A stretch of 64,000 bases of DNA from the NCBI GenBank assembly GCA_006386115.1, contig VFIW01000045.1:1-64000 (forward strand). The letters run 5' to 3'. A model generated the notes under the pieces. It was not told the DNA's origin. It was given only the letters and a program-made list of their open reading frames with translations, and did no database searches. The stretch is from Globisporangium splendens (taxonomy: Eukaryota > Oomycota > Peronosporomycetes > Pythiales > Pythiaceae). Shown here piece after piece: positions 21,689-34,314 of the stretch (position 1 is the stretch's first letter; each line of letters begins with the position of its first letter). The position numbers were made by a program, and so were the translations under genes.

Positions 21689-24600
21689 TCAATGCAAGGC
21701 GTGGTCGTCAGCGCCTGTAGACTCATCGGTAGAAGGACGAAAATCATCCGCTTCGTCTGCCACCCGTGACGCAGGTTTCAGTGCCCAGGAGCTTGGAGGA
21801 TACGCAAAATTCAGCTCCCTACTTTCTCGCTCGATCATGACCGCATCGCCCGTAATACTGATCATGTTGTACACTTGATTTCGGTACAGTTGACTGGACT
21901 CAATTGGCACCAACCGGAAGGTCAGCATTGCATTGCCGCCAAGAGATCGCACGTGTGCACGAACAATCGCAATGGCTTCGTTCACAAACAAGTGGTAGAA
22001 CGCACCAAGTCCACCACTTTCACGTACAGTCCAGCTTTCCTTGATGAAGTGCAATGTGACCCGGCCCAGATATCTTGTGACATGCGCTCCAGGGATGTAT
22101 GCCAGGGGAGTGAGCTCAATCCATTCTCGACCGTAAGACGACGCAGTGCTCAGATTGCCAAATCGCCCACTGCCAGGAGTTGCAATGCCTCGCACGTGTG
22201 AGAAGCTGCCCCCATTTAGTGGAGCTGGGATTTGAAGACGGCTTCGGCCAGCAAGTTCAATGTCGTGAACGACAGGTCCACCACCAAAGTCGGCACCAGA
22301 TCGAGACTCTTCCAAATCGAGGGAAAGTGCTGCTTCTGCCAGCATATTTTCGAGAGATTCATCAGCCTTCTCGAGCAGCACCATACCGATTAACACCACC
22401 TCAATCTGCATAACGTCAGGATGTAATGAGCTGCCAATTTCACCATGCTAATATTTGTCATGCGACAGGCGCACATACCATGGTTTCTGATGCAACAGCA
22501 GTTCGCGTCTTCACTCCGCAGATTGCGCAAGGCGCGTACGAACGGATCTTGAAAAGTAGACTAGATGGCGGATGGCATGTGTTAGCACGGACAGTGGTTG
22601 AAGAAAGTGGGCAACACAAAATTGCAACTGTACCTGGCAAAGAGCTCTTTGAACACAACCGACAGCAATTCGTTCAGACGAGTGTCTCGCATCCGATCTT
22701 CGTCCCATTCGACTCGTTTCATCGACACAATTAAGTGAACATTTTCGCCAGGAACGAAATCGCCCGGAAGACGATCCGTATTGCACATGTATATACCCTA
22801 AGATAACAAAAACGAATCAGCACTGTGCACAGCGTAGCTACAATCGCAATCACTCTTTCCAGGTTTCTTACCTCTGGTAGTTCTTGCTCAATCAACACCG
22901 ACATTAAATCTTCATCGGTCTCGTCATCGATTTCTAGCACAAATGTTTCTTTCGAATCACTGGCAAAACAACAGAGTTAAATATGTGTAAGATCAACCAA
23001 GTAGAATGAGAAACACGAATTGAAGTGAGTGAGCTAAACAAACCTGAACCCCTCAACCAGAGCCTCTTCTTCGGACTCAGAGCTGGATTCCGAGGATGAA
23101 CTGATGTTCTTACTGTCATTTTCTGGTGCTGTCATCGACGCAACGGGTGGTTCAGCAGCCGTTGACGCAGAATTACTCTCCACTCCAAGCACAGACTCGG
23201 TCGAGGCTGACATTGCAGCTTTAATATCTTTCAGAGACTCAAAAGTAGCTGTCAGTAGTTGTTGGTTCTTGCGACGCATTCGACGCTGAGCAATCCGAGA
23301 CTGTGATGGCGGCAAAAGAAATCGCCGATAGCCTTTGCCATCCTCGTCGAGAGCGAGACCCGCCGGTCCACCAAGTGCCTGTTGTGCTCGGGAAGGACGA
23401 AAATATTCATGTTCTGGCTGCACAATGCAAACACGATCTCGATGAAGCTACCACAAAGCACGTAGCTCACTCGTTAGCAATCATATTACTGGCAGCAGGA
23501 AGTAATGTTCATCCATCGTACCTTGTCTTTGTTGAAATTACTCAACGCTTCAATCTGCACTTGGAGCTTTACGAGGCGACGGTCTTCATCGTCTTTCACC
23601 TGAAACAAACACCACAAGCACCAGTGCGTAACTGCTTTTATTTCAAACTGGATACGGGAGATTTTCACTTACGTCGATATTCCGTTCGATTCTGAGGGTT
23701 GGAGGTGGTGGGAGCGCAGGCAAATACAGCCCAGTGCCGGTGATGAGCCCAATAATCAATGAGCCTCCGATCTGATCGAACAAAACCCTGACTGTTAGAA
23801 AGCTACAGAGAAAATAGTTTGACTACTGCTGTCGTACCTGTATCTGCGACTCGAAACCGAACACAGCATTGATGCCCAGTACTTTCATTTTTACAATAAG
23901 CTAGGACCAAAACACACATAAGTTAGTAAAAACAGCCATTTCACATTTTCAAGTGCATCTGCGTGTGTTGCTTACCTGACGGTAAAGCTCATATTCCAAG
24001 AAAGGAAGCGACTCCGACACGATGGTTGCGTTGACGTCTCCGGTGCCTTTTCGTCGCTGTCGGCAAACACGAGCCTGGATGAACGTGCCTTTTCCCATCG
24101 TCGCAAGTCCAGACGGAGGCTCAATTGATGCAATCAGCATTTCAGGCACCCATTTGTTGCCACAAATGCCACATCTAACCATTCTCATACTGTGCAGCGG
24201 GGCATACCAGAGTAAAGGATAGGCGCTTTGAGGAAAACTGTGGTATAGGTGAGCAACACTTACTTTGAAAATGGCGCCAGTGATCTTGAATACGGAATAT
24301 GGCAAAGCAGGCACGGTGACGTATTCACACGACTCTTTCTGTGAAGCGAAAGAGTAATGACATGACGACATGGGATTCGCGTTCAAACTGAGTCAATAAA
24401 AAAGGAGGCTGCTAGTAACGATCCACATACCTGGCTTTTGCTCTTTGTGGCTGTGGCTCACCGGGACCCAGTAGATGTAAAAGCGAGGGACTTCGACGAC
24501 TCATGGAGCCAACGAGCTCAGGGGTGTTCAAAAGCAGAGGCGAAGATGAAGGCAGATTCGTGCTGTCATCGGCATCGTCATAGCTGGGGCTCGGCTCTTT

Positions 24601-26308
24601 CCTTGGTCTTTCTTTCGTTGGATTCTTCAACACAGCAGCAGTCCCCCTAGATGTTTAGCCAAATATACAAAAAAGAATGTAAAAACAACAAGTTTCTAGC
24701 GCAGGAAGTTCAAAATTTCAGACTCACGTGGCAGATATGACACACACGTCATCATGAATGGTGCACGACTCGGTGTATCCAATTACAAATGGACACTGTA
24801 ACGATTGGGCATGCGCTCGGATCTGAAAGCAGCACTCCGGTTAGGGACTATTCAGGCGAAACAAAGCTCAACACACAAGATGGAACCCACCTCTTCACGC
24901 AGCTCCAGCCACCACGAGTCTCGAGTTTCCTGGTCAGCAAGTTTTGTTGCAAGCTTTCCCAGATACTTCACGGATCGAGCGCTGACAATACCACCGAGTC
25001 GAATTCTGGTTGACGGGCTGAACACTTTCAGTGTGATCAATTGAATTTCCTATCAAATAAAAAGAACATAGTCAACCCAGCCGTTTAAAGCTGAACAAAC
25101 GAATGCACTTACATCATGCACAGAAATATTGAACGCCTCCGGGGGCTTCATCGTCTTCATAAACCGTCGTGGCATGTAGTGCGGTGACGTCAAGGCATCA
25201 ATCGCATCGACAGGAGGGAGAATCGGGGGCTGATCGTCGCTCAACAAGTTTTGCTCGCCATCGCTTCCATCATCCTTATCATTCCGCTGTGATCCAGACC
25301 CAAGATCAGTGCCAGAAGGATCACTTTTACCCACTGGAGTGATGTAGCAAGCAGTACCGCAGGCACGTGCCACAAGACCACTGTCGCCCTCGACATCAAA
25401 GAATTGCTTGTACGCTAGCACAGCATTGCCACCAAGCTCCAACGCCTTCTTGCCGACCTATCTCAACGCATACCCATAGAGCATATGTGAGGTTTTTCAA
25501 AATCAGAGGGCGGAAGACCACCACGTTTGCTAATATGGCTTACCAATGTGACCACTTGTGACGACAGTTTATACAGCAGCAACTGCCGATGCTCATTGCT
25601 TTTCCGGGACGTTCGAAAGTTGTCACTCCACGAGTATTCTGGATCGGCATGGACAACCAGTTCTTCGACAAAGCCCAGCATTGTATCAATGTGGTACAAA
25701 TTCGGATCGAGCGTCGACAACCCAAAGAGTTGCACTCCTGCCGACGATTCTCGGAACGGATTCACGTCGCCAAAGTAGTGCAAACGAATCACGAGACTGA
25801 GCTCACAGCGCACACCCAGCAAAGTATCGTACACGGGGAACCATCCTTGGATAACATGGCCATCACGCATCAGCAGACAGTTCAAGTCCACATACACGAT
25901 GCCAATCGTCTGCAAACACAGCAAACCAAGCAAAGGAACAGCACGCATCATTGTCAGCTTCATCAATACGACACCAACGGCGAAGTCACGCATAGCACTC
26001 ATAACACGGCTCAAGTGTACAAAAAAATACGTGCTATAGCATGCATTCCCACTGACCGCATCGCTCGTGTACACGTCGTGGTCCATGAGCTTGAACTCGA
26101 TCGGTTGGCTCTGCAGCACTGAGTCGTCAGCGACGTCGAAGCGGAACTCCTCGTCCCACTTGGGGTTGAGCGTCTTCTTGGAGACCGACGACTTGGCCTC
26201 GAAGGACGCGAAGGTGATGCCCACGTACGCGTCCGACAGCTTGCTCGTGCGATCCATCACCGGCAGGTCGCGCGCCTCCACGAGGCGGATCTTGATCGTG
26301 CACGGCAT
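21689..26308 (-). CDS. C2CD5: C2 domain-containing protein 5 (C2CD5/CDP138-type)
   Basis: Sixteen exons on the minus strand: 26057-26308, 25544-25909, 25113-25457, 24891-25049, 24728-24822, 24431-24646, 24264-24338, 23976-24189, 23838-23900, 23673-23771, 23522-23599, 23044-23447, 22872-22959, 22634-22797, 22479-22560 and 21689-22405. All introns are GT-AG and 61-147 bp. The joined frame gives 1,138 residues with no break. An N-terminal C2 domain (MPCTIKIRLVEARDLPVMDR, LKDHD-like LMDHDVYTSDA) is followed by the diagnostic blocks GWFPVYDTLLGVRCEL, GFVEELVVHADPEYSW, GGNAVLAYKQFFDVEGDSGL, ARSVKYLGKL, GYTESC, CLLCHIPY, GKGTFIQARVC, and a C-terminal block with VRAHVRSLGGNAML and NMISITGDAVMI. In mammals C2CD5 binds Ca2+ and phospholipid and helps GLUT4 vesicles fuse. 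A membrane-traffic role here is inferred from the family. Confidence 0.93.
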
Positions 26309-27012
26309 GCTTGAGCTCTCCAAATGTGTTGAAGCCAGCCTGCACTCGCATCGCGCTGCCGCAACCTTCGTGCAACTTTGGGTGCAACTTTGAGTGTGGA
26401 TACATTCGCGCAACCACAAACATCGATCGCTCTTGTAGAGGGAGTTTCGAAGATTATCTCCATATAAGAACCGTCGACTGCACTGGCCAGTCATTTTGGA
26501 GCCTGAGAGCTTCGGATGCGTCACTCACCGATTTGTCGCCAAGAGTGCACATTGTCATTGGCACACTCGGCCAGAGCTGCTTTGGACCAGAGAGATCAGC
26601 GCCGCTCCTGCTTGTAGCGTCTCGTTTATTGTGTATCTGAAGTTTCTCCGTTTGGCTCTGCTCGGTTTGGGATGGTTCTGCTCGCCAATGCAGACTGTCC
26701 TTCAAGCATGAGCCCACAGGAAGCAATCTCATTTTCAGATGAGGGGCATAGCGCAGTTGCCTCTCGTTTAGTTCTCGGGATTTACATACACATGACCACA
26801 ATCTGCATGCATGTACATAAGCACATTCAACGATATAAAGCGTTTTCCCAGCACACAAATATCTCGCCACTGTCGTGTCGCTCTAGAACCAACTGCAGTG
26901 TTGCATATGAGATCGGTTTTTTCGTGCATGGAGAAAAAGAGAAAACTTACATACACGCTCGTGCTTTTTTGTTGTTTCTCAGTACGAAATACGGCTTTGT
27001 CAGCATGGCTTC
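26309..27012. other. Intergenic region between C2CD5-type gene and beta-adaptin
   Basis: Both neighbours are on the minus strand, so this holds the promoter of the C2CD5-type gene and the 3' untranslated end of beta-adaptin. No further gene is seen. Confidence 0.5.
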
Positions 27013-29954
27013 CTACTGGGCAAAGAGAGTCTCGATGGTCTTTTGCAGCACGCCGCAGAACGCCTTCTGCTCCGTTTTCAGACACACCTTCGTGCTGCCC
27101 GAGCCGTCGAACGTGAACTCGAAGAGCGCCACGACGTTCGTCATCGTCTTGATCGAGAAGTAGGCGATCTCCTTGCCGTCGATGCCGCGCTTCGCCACGT
27201 AGAACACGTTGCTGTGCTTGAGCAACTCGGACACGGCGTCGACGCTTCGGCCGCCCGTCGGGATTGTGAAGTAGTGCTCGTTCGCCTCGCTGATGTTCTT
27301 CCACATCGTAATGAACTCGGTCTTCTCCAGACCGCCGGCCTCCGTGAAGATCGCGGGTAGCTCCAGCTCGGACTGGTAATACAGCACGTCGCCCGACGTC
27401 AAGTTCTTGATCGCGACCTGGAGTCCAAGGTTCGGAGCCACCTGCGCATTCACAAATGCCGGGTTCACACCCATCGGCAGCGAGTGCGAGATCGTTTGAC
27501 CGGGAGCAAGCGGCTGAGGGAACGTGATCTGCTGCTGCATCGGCACGACGCCGAACGTGCTCTTGTTGAGCTGAATCGCGACACCCGCGATCGGCGTGGC
27601 GCCTTGGTTCTCATAGTCCACCTCAAGCACAAAGTTGCCGTTCTTGCGCGCAAAGTTGCCCTTCATCACAAGCCCTTTGCCCTGCTGGGCATTCAAGAGC
27701 AGCTTCTTCGCAACGACAGGCACAGCAGCAGAAGGCGCTGGCGCTCCGCCACCAAAGATGTCGACCAGATTAGCCCCTGCGTTGTTGGCAGCAGCCGCAG
27801 GCTTTGCTGGAGTCGGGTCGGCCATCAACATGCTGCCCATGTCGAGCAGATCCACGGGAGCTCCCGCGCCACCAGCGCCGCTGTCTTCACGGCGATCCGA
27901 GGAACCTTCGTCGTCGTCGTCGCCACGCTCAGCATCTTCCTCATTCTGCTCGCGCAATTCCGACACAGTCGATCGCACCACAAACGCACTCGGGAGCTTG
28001 TGGTACACACTCGCCAAGGTCGAGATCTTGCCAATGAGCTCGTCCAGAATCGTTGGTTCCAGCGCGCACGTGTCGTCGCTGATCACTGGTTTCTCAGCGA
28101 GCACGACAGCATTCGCTGCCTCCGGGTTGGCCGAGAGCAGTCGCCAGTACACGTACCCACGGTCGCGCAAGTCTGGGTTGTCGGACTCCTCCGTCGCCTT
28201 GCGCAGCACCTTCTGCACCATGTCCTGCGTCTCATTCGGTCGCTTCAGGAACAACTTGACCGTCGCCGTCAGGAGCTGCAATTGCACCTGCGCCGTCTCG
28301 TCATCGAACGCATCGATGAACGAATCGAGCAACTCGTCGGCGTTGTCGATGCGCTCGGCGTACTCGCCGATGATCCAGATCATCGATGCCTTGGCCTCAG
28401 GTTCGTCCAGCGTGTCGAGGTTCTCGCAGAGCGTTGCGATGATGCTCTCGTACTGGTTCGGGTACTTGCGGAAAATGTCCTTGATCACGATGATCGCTTC
28501 CTGAACAATGTAGTTCACCTTGGTCTGGATGAGCTCCAAGAGCACGTTGATGCACTTCTCGGCGGCGCGCTCCAACTTCACAGCGCAGCGGCCGATCGCG
28601 CGCACGGAGCGACGCACAAAGTCCACGTCGACCTCGGTCGCGTACTCCTTGAACTCCAGGAGCACTTGCTCAATGTTGCGCTCCGAGACCAGGCGGATGA
28701 TGATCTCGAGCTTCTCCATCTTTACGTAGATCGGGTCGTTGTACTTGCAGAAGAACACCTTGATCTCGTTCGCCAAGATCGTCGGCCGCTTCTGCACGAT
28801 CAAGTTGATGTTGCGCAGCGCGACGTACTGGATCTCGGGCTCGGCCGAAAGCAACGTGACGAGCGGCGGCGCCATCTTGCGCGAGAGGCTGCGCTCCGTG
28901 TCGGCGTCCGTCACCTTTTCCAAAAACTTCATGATCACCTTGACCGCAGAGAGCACGACGGCCGAGTTCGCGTGCTGCAATCGCGGCGTGACACGCTCAA
29001 TGATACCTTCGGCTTCGCGCGAGTCCGCTGGTGAGTAGTTCGCGAGCGCGTCGAGCACAAACACCTGGCCCCACTCATTGCACTCGTTCAGCGCCGCAAG
29101 AAGCTTCTGCAGCACCGACTTAGTGATCTTGAACGCGTGCTGCTGGCTGCCGTTCTCTGAGATCTCCGAGAGCGCCGCGATCGCGTTCGCGACGACCGTC
29201 GGGTTCGAATCCGAGATGAGGTCGCGCAGCATGTCGAGAAAGCCCTGCTCTTCGACCAGGTCCGGGTTGATATCGTAGAGCTTGGACACGCAGATCGCCG
29301 CGGTCTTGCGCACGTACGGGTCCTCGTCTTGCAGGCAGCGGCGCAGTGGCTCGCACAGGTATTCGGTGATGCGGTCGACGCGGATGCACCCCATGGTGCG
29401 CACCGAGAGCGCGCGAATCAGCGGGTTCGGGTCGGCGGCGTCCTTGACGAACGTGTTCACGGCGAGAATGGTCAGGTCCGGGTTGCTCTTGGCGTAGTTG
29501 ATCAGGTACAGGTACACAAGCTTCTTCAACTGCGTATCCGCTACATACCAATAGACCAATTAAGCGTCATTCGTCTGTGTGAGCATCAGTCTTTTCTTCA
29601 TAAACAGGGGAGAAAGTGCTCAACGAACGCTACCTGTCTGGATGCAGTTGACGACGTCGGTGAAGAGCATGGACACGTCCTTGCCGACAGTCATGTTCGC
29701 GATCACCTTCTTCACGGCGTCCTTCTTCTTCTCGCGGCTCGGGTTCGCCAGTTCCGTGCGAAGCTCATGCGTCTCACCTGTGCACACAACCAAACGCACA
29801 CACTAGGTTAGCATCTCTCTCATCACTTCACGCCACCTATACGCACACAACGCATCCCATACTCGTTACCTTTCTTGGTCGTGCTGAAAAACTTGGAGTC
29901 GTTCGCGGCGCCTGTCATGCGCTTGGCGATCGCGGCCATCGTGGGCATCGCCAT
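27013..29954 (-). CDS. Beta-adaptin, large subunit of AP-1/AP-2 clathrin adaptor complex
   Basis: Three exons on the minus strand, 29870-29954, 29634-29777 and 27013-29540, joined by 92-bp GT-AG introns, give 918 residues, the normal size of AP-1/AP-2 beta subunits. The trunk (residues 1 to about 590) is a helical-repeat solenoid with hallmark blocks such as [37 protein letters not shown] and [18 protein letters not shown] hinge rich in Asp, Gly and Ala contains VDLLDMG at about residue 640, a clathrin-box-like motif. The C-terminal ear starts around residue 700 ([20 protein letters not shown]) and includes the platform that binds accessory factors. The protein builds clathrin coats at the trans-Golgi/endosome or plasma membrane. 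Protists often have one beta shared by AP-1 and AP-2, so I do not choose between them. Confidence 0.95.
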
Positions 29955-30533
29955 GGTTCCCTACTGGCGATGAGGACGAAGCGGACGTGTAAGCACACAA
30001 CTGGGGCTTCTATGCGGGGCGCGTGCTGCTTCTCGTCGCGTCGCGGAGGCACGTGGAGCGCGGCGGGATGCGGAGCGTGCACGAGGCAAATTGCGTTTTA
30101 TGACGGAGTTCCTCGTGGCATGCCCCCCTCTTGTCTCCCCCTTTTTCCCCTTACGTTGATAACGGATGCCAATTTCCAGCCAATGGGGTGGTGATTTGAA
30201 CATGAAAATGAGATGTCACTGGTTGAAAAGGAGAAGAATCTTTTGCGAGTTGACTTGCTTTGGACCAATGAGAGTGGTTGAAGGCGAAGAGGCGGGCTGC
30301 AATAGGGAAAACGCACACGACGGTTCGCGCTGCAACAGTGGCAATGGTGCAGTTTGCCCATATTGCAATGCATTGCGACAGCAAAGCAAGCGCCTAAAAA
30401 GGCGCAACGGATGCGCAATGCGAGCCTCAGACAGGGGTTTCTCTTGCACACTATCTGTATTTGAGATCTTTGGCATGTCGTACTTTGTGTGCATGTGGCT
30501 GATAAATGACGCCATGTAAATGCTGCGTTGCCT
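29955..30533. other. Beta-adaptin promoter region
   Basis: About 580 bp between beta-adaptin and a doubtful small gene. It contains repeated CCAAT/ATTGG-type words (CCAATGGGG at 30180, CCAATGAG at 30265) of unknown significance. No gene is seen. Confidence 0.4.
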
Positions 30534-31018
30534 TTACAGAGAACGCGATCGTTTGCTGGACGTGAGCGCTACGTTGCGCTCGAAAACGCCACCCAGCAGC
30601 TCTGGCAACGCGTCATTCTCGCTGTGCAAACCCACAGAAACAGCATCAGCGTGCTTCCTTCACATTGACCAAAGCGCAGACAGCGTGCACAATGGGCAAC
30701 GCACCGTAGAACAGGAGGGCGGTCGTACTTGCCCAGGTGGCGTGGCAGCCAGCTCATCACCAGCAACGGCGACTCGCTCGTACTTGTACGTGCCATGGGG
30801 GACTTGCTGCCGCCTTTCTACAACGCACAAACGCATCAGTAACCTTGCTAAGCGAATAAATCGTATCCGCACATATATATATCATGTACCTTGCGCTCGA
30901 TTGGCATCGGGTGCAGCCCGCTCGCTGCCGCGTAGATGGCGCTCACGCCGTCATTGCCACTGGGGTGACTCACACTGCTACTGCGGCGGCGGCGCGTTCG
31001 CCATGGCACCACCGTCAT
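30534..31018 (-). CDS. Possible small three-exon gene of unknown function
   Basis: A gene model of 109 residues can be built on the minus strand from 30890-31018, 30705-30817 and 30621-30534. The introns are GT-AG (72 and 83 bp) and the joined frame stays open to a TAA. The product starts basic (MTVVPWRTRRRRSSS) and ends with ENDALPELLGGVFERN and a Ser/Lys/Arg tail. I recognise no family. A rival reading exists: in another frame the middle exon encodes TTALLFYGALPIVHAVCALV, a good membrane segment with GC-rich codons, which would need a frame change near 30740. Only one of these can be right, and the locus could also be noncoding. Confidence 0.33.
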
Positions 31019-31169
31019 CCTGATAATGTGTGTCTTGTGTAAGTCTTGTTCTTGTTGGGAACATGGGGGGTGTTTTGCTTCTGCAGGGTGCCCCTTAAAA
31101 AGGACTTCAATTGTGTCCCCACTCGTCGCAGATTATCTTGTAGTAGTAAAACGTGTGGCCAGGATTCGT

Positions 31170-34100
31170 TCATGAGTCAAGATGGTGGTGCGTGGCTTCC
31201 TCCAGGACGATCGTGGGACCGAATGCGAGCGTCCGCAACCCTTGGAACGTGGACTTTGTCATGGAATTGTCCGCGAGACAGAGCCACTGCAGCGTGATCG
31301 TCGGCGTCTTGGCATTCGATGCTGCCCCGACGCCGCAAAGGAGCTTCTGAAGCAGCAGCGCCATGGGCTCTTCGGTGATGAAGTTGTCTGTGAGGTTGAG
31401 GTCTTGCAGCACGCGGTTAATCTCGAGCGCCCGGATGCACGCCATCATGCCTTCATTGCTGATCCGGTTGTGCGCGAGGTTGAGCTTCACGAGCGTGTGG
31501 TTCATGGCGAGGCACTCGAAGAACCGGATCGCGATCTTGCTGTCCATCTCCGAGAGCGACAAGTCGAGCACGCGCAGTGTGCGATTAAACTTGAGCACGT
31601 TGCTGAACCAGACGACGCCGTCCTTGCCGATCTGGTTCTGTGCCATATTCAAATTCGTGAGCGACGTGTTGGTCTCCGTGAGCGCGACGGCGATTCGCTC
31701 AGCAGTCTCTGGACCGACTCCATGCGCATCACCATCGGAGATCGCATCATCACCTTTCATGTTGAGTTCCTGGAGCCGCGTGTTTGTCCCCAGCATGCGT
31801 GCAAACGCGAGTGCACCAGTGCTGCCCATGGTGTGATGTTCGATGTCGAGTAATCGCAGCGTCTTGTTGGCCAGGAGTGCATCAGCGAGCGCCTCAGCAC
31901 CGCGCGGACAGATCACGTTCCAGCACAGGTGCAGCTCCTGCAAGCACGCATTCCCGCGCAAACCATCGCTGATCGCGAGAATGCCTGCGGCACTCATACG
32001 ATTGCCACGGACATCAAGCCGCAGCAGTGACTTGTTCGATTGCAAGGCGCGTCCAAAACCCGCAGCGCCATCGTTGCCAATATTGTTCCAGCTGAGATTG
32101 AGACACGTGAGCGACGCGTTGGCCGCAATACACTCGACCATAGCGCTGCCTCCGGCACTGCCAATGGCATTGTGCTCGAGCTCGAGTGTCTGCAGCGTCG
32201 CGTGGTTTCGTACAGCGTCAGCGAGCGCGATGCCGCCGTAGCTCTCGATCTGGCAATTGTTGAGCGCGACGCGGCCGATGTGCAGGTGGTGGAACACTTT
32301 CTTGCTCAGGAAGACCACTTCGTACAGATCAAACGCTCGTCCTGACCAATTTGCGCTGACGAGGTTGGAGTCCTTGCTCCCCGTGGTTGTAATCCCCGCG
32401 ACTGGTGCGCGTGGCACTCGAATGCCATTGAGCTGCTGCGTGGGGCGATTCAGCGCCAGGCATTTCGCGAGAATCCATCGGTCGAAATGGTGCGCGGCGG
32501 GGATCTGGTATTCCATGGTCTCCACGACAGCGGCGTCGTGCTGGCAGCCGCGTAGCTCCTGCACCTGAAGCGCTGTTTCGTGCATCGTGATTGTCGCTAA
32601 TGTGGCATTTGCTGCGATCAGCTCGGCCACAGACTCAGCGACTTCTTCGTGGAGTCCTGTATCCGCCAGATTCACATGCTTAAGAGTCTTGCAGTGCTGG
32701 ATACTCGCGAGTAACTTCAGCACAGCCCAGCGCTCGATGCCCGGGTTGTTCGACAGATCGAGTGTCAAGAGCTTTGTGTTCAATCGCAAAAGACCCGCAA
32801 GTACCAGCGCATCGATCTCCATTAAATTCGTGCCTGGCAGCGCCACCCATCGCGATTGCTTCACCTTAGCGATCGGGAGGTACGCGCGCGCACTCGTAAG
32901 ACGAAGCTGGGCAAACGAATCGTTGACGCTACGTAATGCGACCACAATCTGCGCGGCGTACTTGCTTTCATGGTTCTGGCAGTAGCGGTCGTCGTCACAG
33001 TCGCGACCATACATGGCGACGTCACGGAGCACGAAGTTGTCGCGAATTGCGTCCAGGAACGCCAGCAGCGCCACCGAAGTCAGCTGGTTCCACGACAGAT
33101 TAAGCCACACCAAAGTCTCGCTTTCCCTGAGTGCTCGACAGAGATGCGGCATCCCAGCGTTGCTGATTCGATTGTCGCTCAGATTCAGATGCAGCAACAT
33201 TGAATCCGGTGCATCTTCTAGCGCATCGCAGAGGACCTGAATGCCCAGAGGACCGATGTGATTGCCCTGGAGGTCCAGTGTCGTCAACGTCGTGTTACAG
33301 CGCACCGACTGCGTTCACGCTGCCACCACCAAGTCCTGATGTTTCTGGAACTGTAACGTCTTCTGCCTCACTCAAAACGAGAACGCGTGGTGAGATGTTC
33401 CACCGCAAGAGCATGACGGTATACGAAAGCGTCAGTCCGAGGCGGAAGCAGTCATGCCACCCGAGTTCCGGCAGGTCGGCTGGAACCGCGTAGCTTTTCT
33501 CAGCATGCAATGCGTTCACGATCTCGAGAGTAGATGCGTTCAATGCAATCGAGTCGATGTGGAGGATGACGTCCGCTCTCGCCTCTGCCGTGTCCTTTGC
33601 AGCAATCGCGTCTTGTCCTGTCTCCAAGTTACCGCCATTTACTACAGCACACTCCGTACTGGCGGTCGGATCGGATGCCGCATTTGCTCCTGCTGCTTCT
33701 ACTGGAGTCGATACCGGCACAAACGTAAATATACTCGAGTCAGGCGACAATGCTGGAGGAGACTCTACGACATGGATCCACGCGAGCTTTCTGGCGCTGG
33801 ATAGCGCAACCGTTGGAAGTATGCATCCCTCTTCTTCGTAGATGTCAGTATCAGTGTTCTGGTTCTCGGGTAGCTCCTCGATCAGCTCGGTATCATCCAC
33901 GAGGCGAATGACTTCGTCAATCTGAATACAACCACACCGCACTGTTAAGCACATAGGCGCGCTCACACACAACATAGAGCCACTTGCCTTGGCCTCCAGC
34001 AGTCGAGCATTCTCCTCGTCAAGTGGTGGCTCGATCTTCTGTGCTGTGTCGCCGTCGATGTCATGATTGCCTGCCATCACAACCGCTTCCCAGCAGTCCA

Positions 34101-34272
34101 GGCGCTCGGCATTCCGCACCTGCAATCTTAGCAAAACATCTCTTCCAAATGGCGTCAAGTGTTGAGTATCAGTGGCCGTAACTGCAGTCCAGGAGGTCGG
34201 AGGTGGTGGCCAAGATAGACTGTGACGCTTCATCAAAGCAAGCAATATTAGGCAATGCAACACAAAGCTCAT
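31170..34272 (-). CDS. Leucine-rich-repeat (ribonuclease-inhibitor type) protein, with a frame break
   Basis: Two frames that belong together, from ATG 34272 (or 34233) to about 33302 and from about 33310 down to the stop at 31170, roughly 1,000 residues. The C-terminal ~700 residues are tandem 28-residue LRRs of the ribonuclease-inhibitor type (LTTLDLQGNHIGPLGIQVL, LLHLNLSDNRISNAGMPHL, LQELHLCWNVICPRGAEAL), about 20 units with one irregular insert. The N-terminal part is acidic and lacks NB-ARC, kinase or membrane segments. A 66-bp stretch at 33922-33987 looks like a GC-AG intron. Near 33300 the frame shifts between SVNAVGAL and RCNTTLTTLDLQ: there may be a small indel, a sequencing error or an unrecognised intron. 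RI-type LRR arrays bind other proteins; the partner is unknown. It ends its 5' side only about 40-80 bp from the cyclophilin stop. Confidence 0.75.
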
Positions 34273-34314
34273 ACGTATAGCTGCGCGCGCGTGTGTGTAT
34301 TAAGCATCGGGGAA

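Noticed and set aside
21689..26308. Reading the segments at 21.7-26.5 kb as several small genes
   Set aside because: Splice sites and frames join all sixteen segments into one C2CD5-type protein with matching domain order.
27484..29034. 516-codon plus-strand frame opposite beta-adaptin
   Set aside because: It mirrors the GC-rich codon pattern of the true gene on the minus strand; the beta-adaptin identification on that strand is secure.
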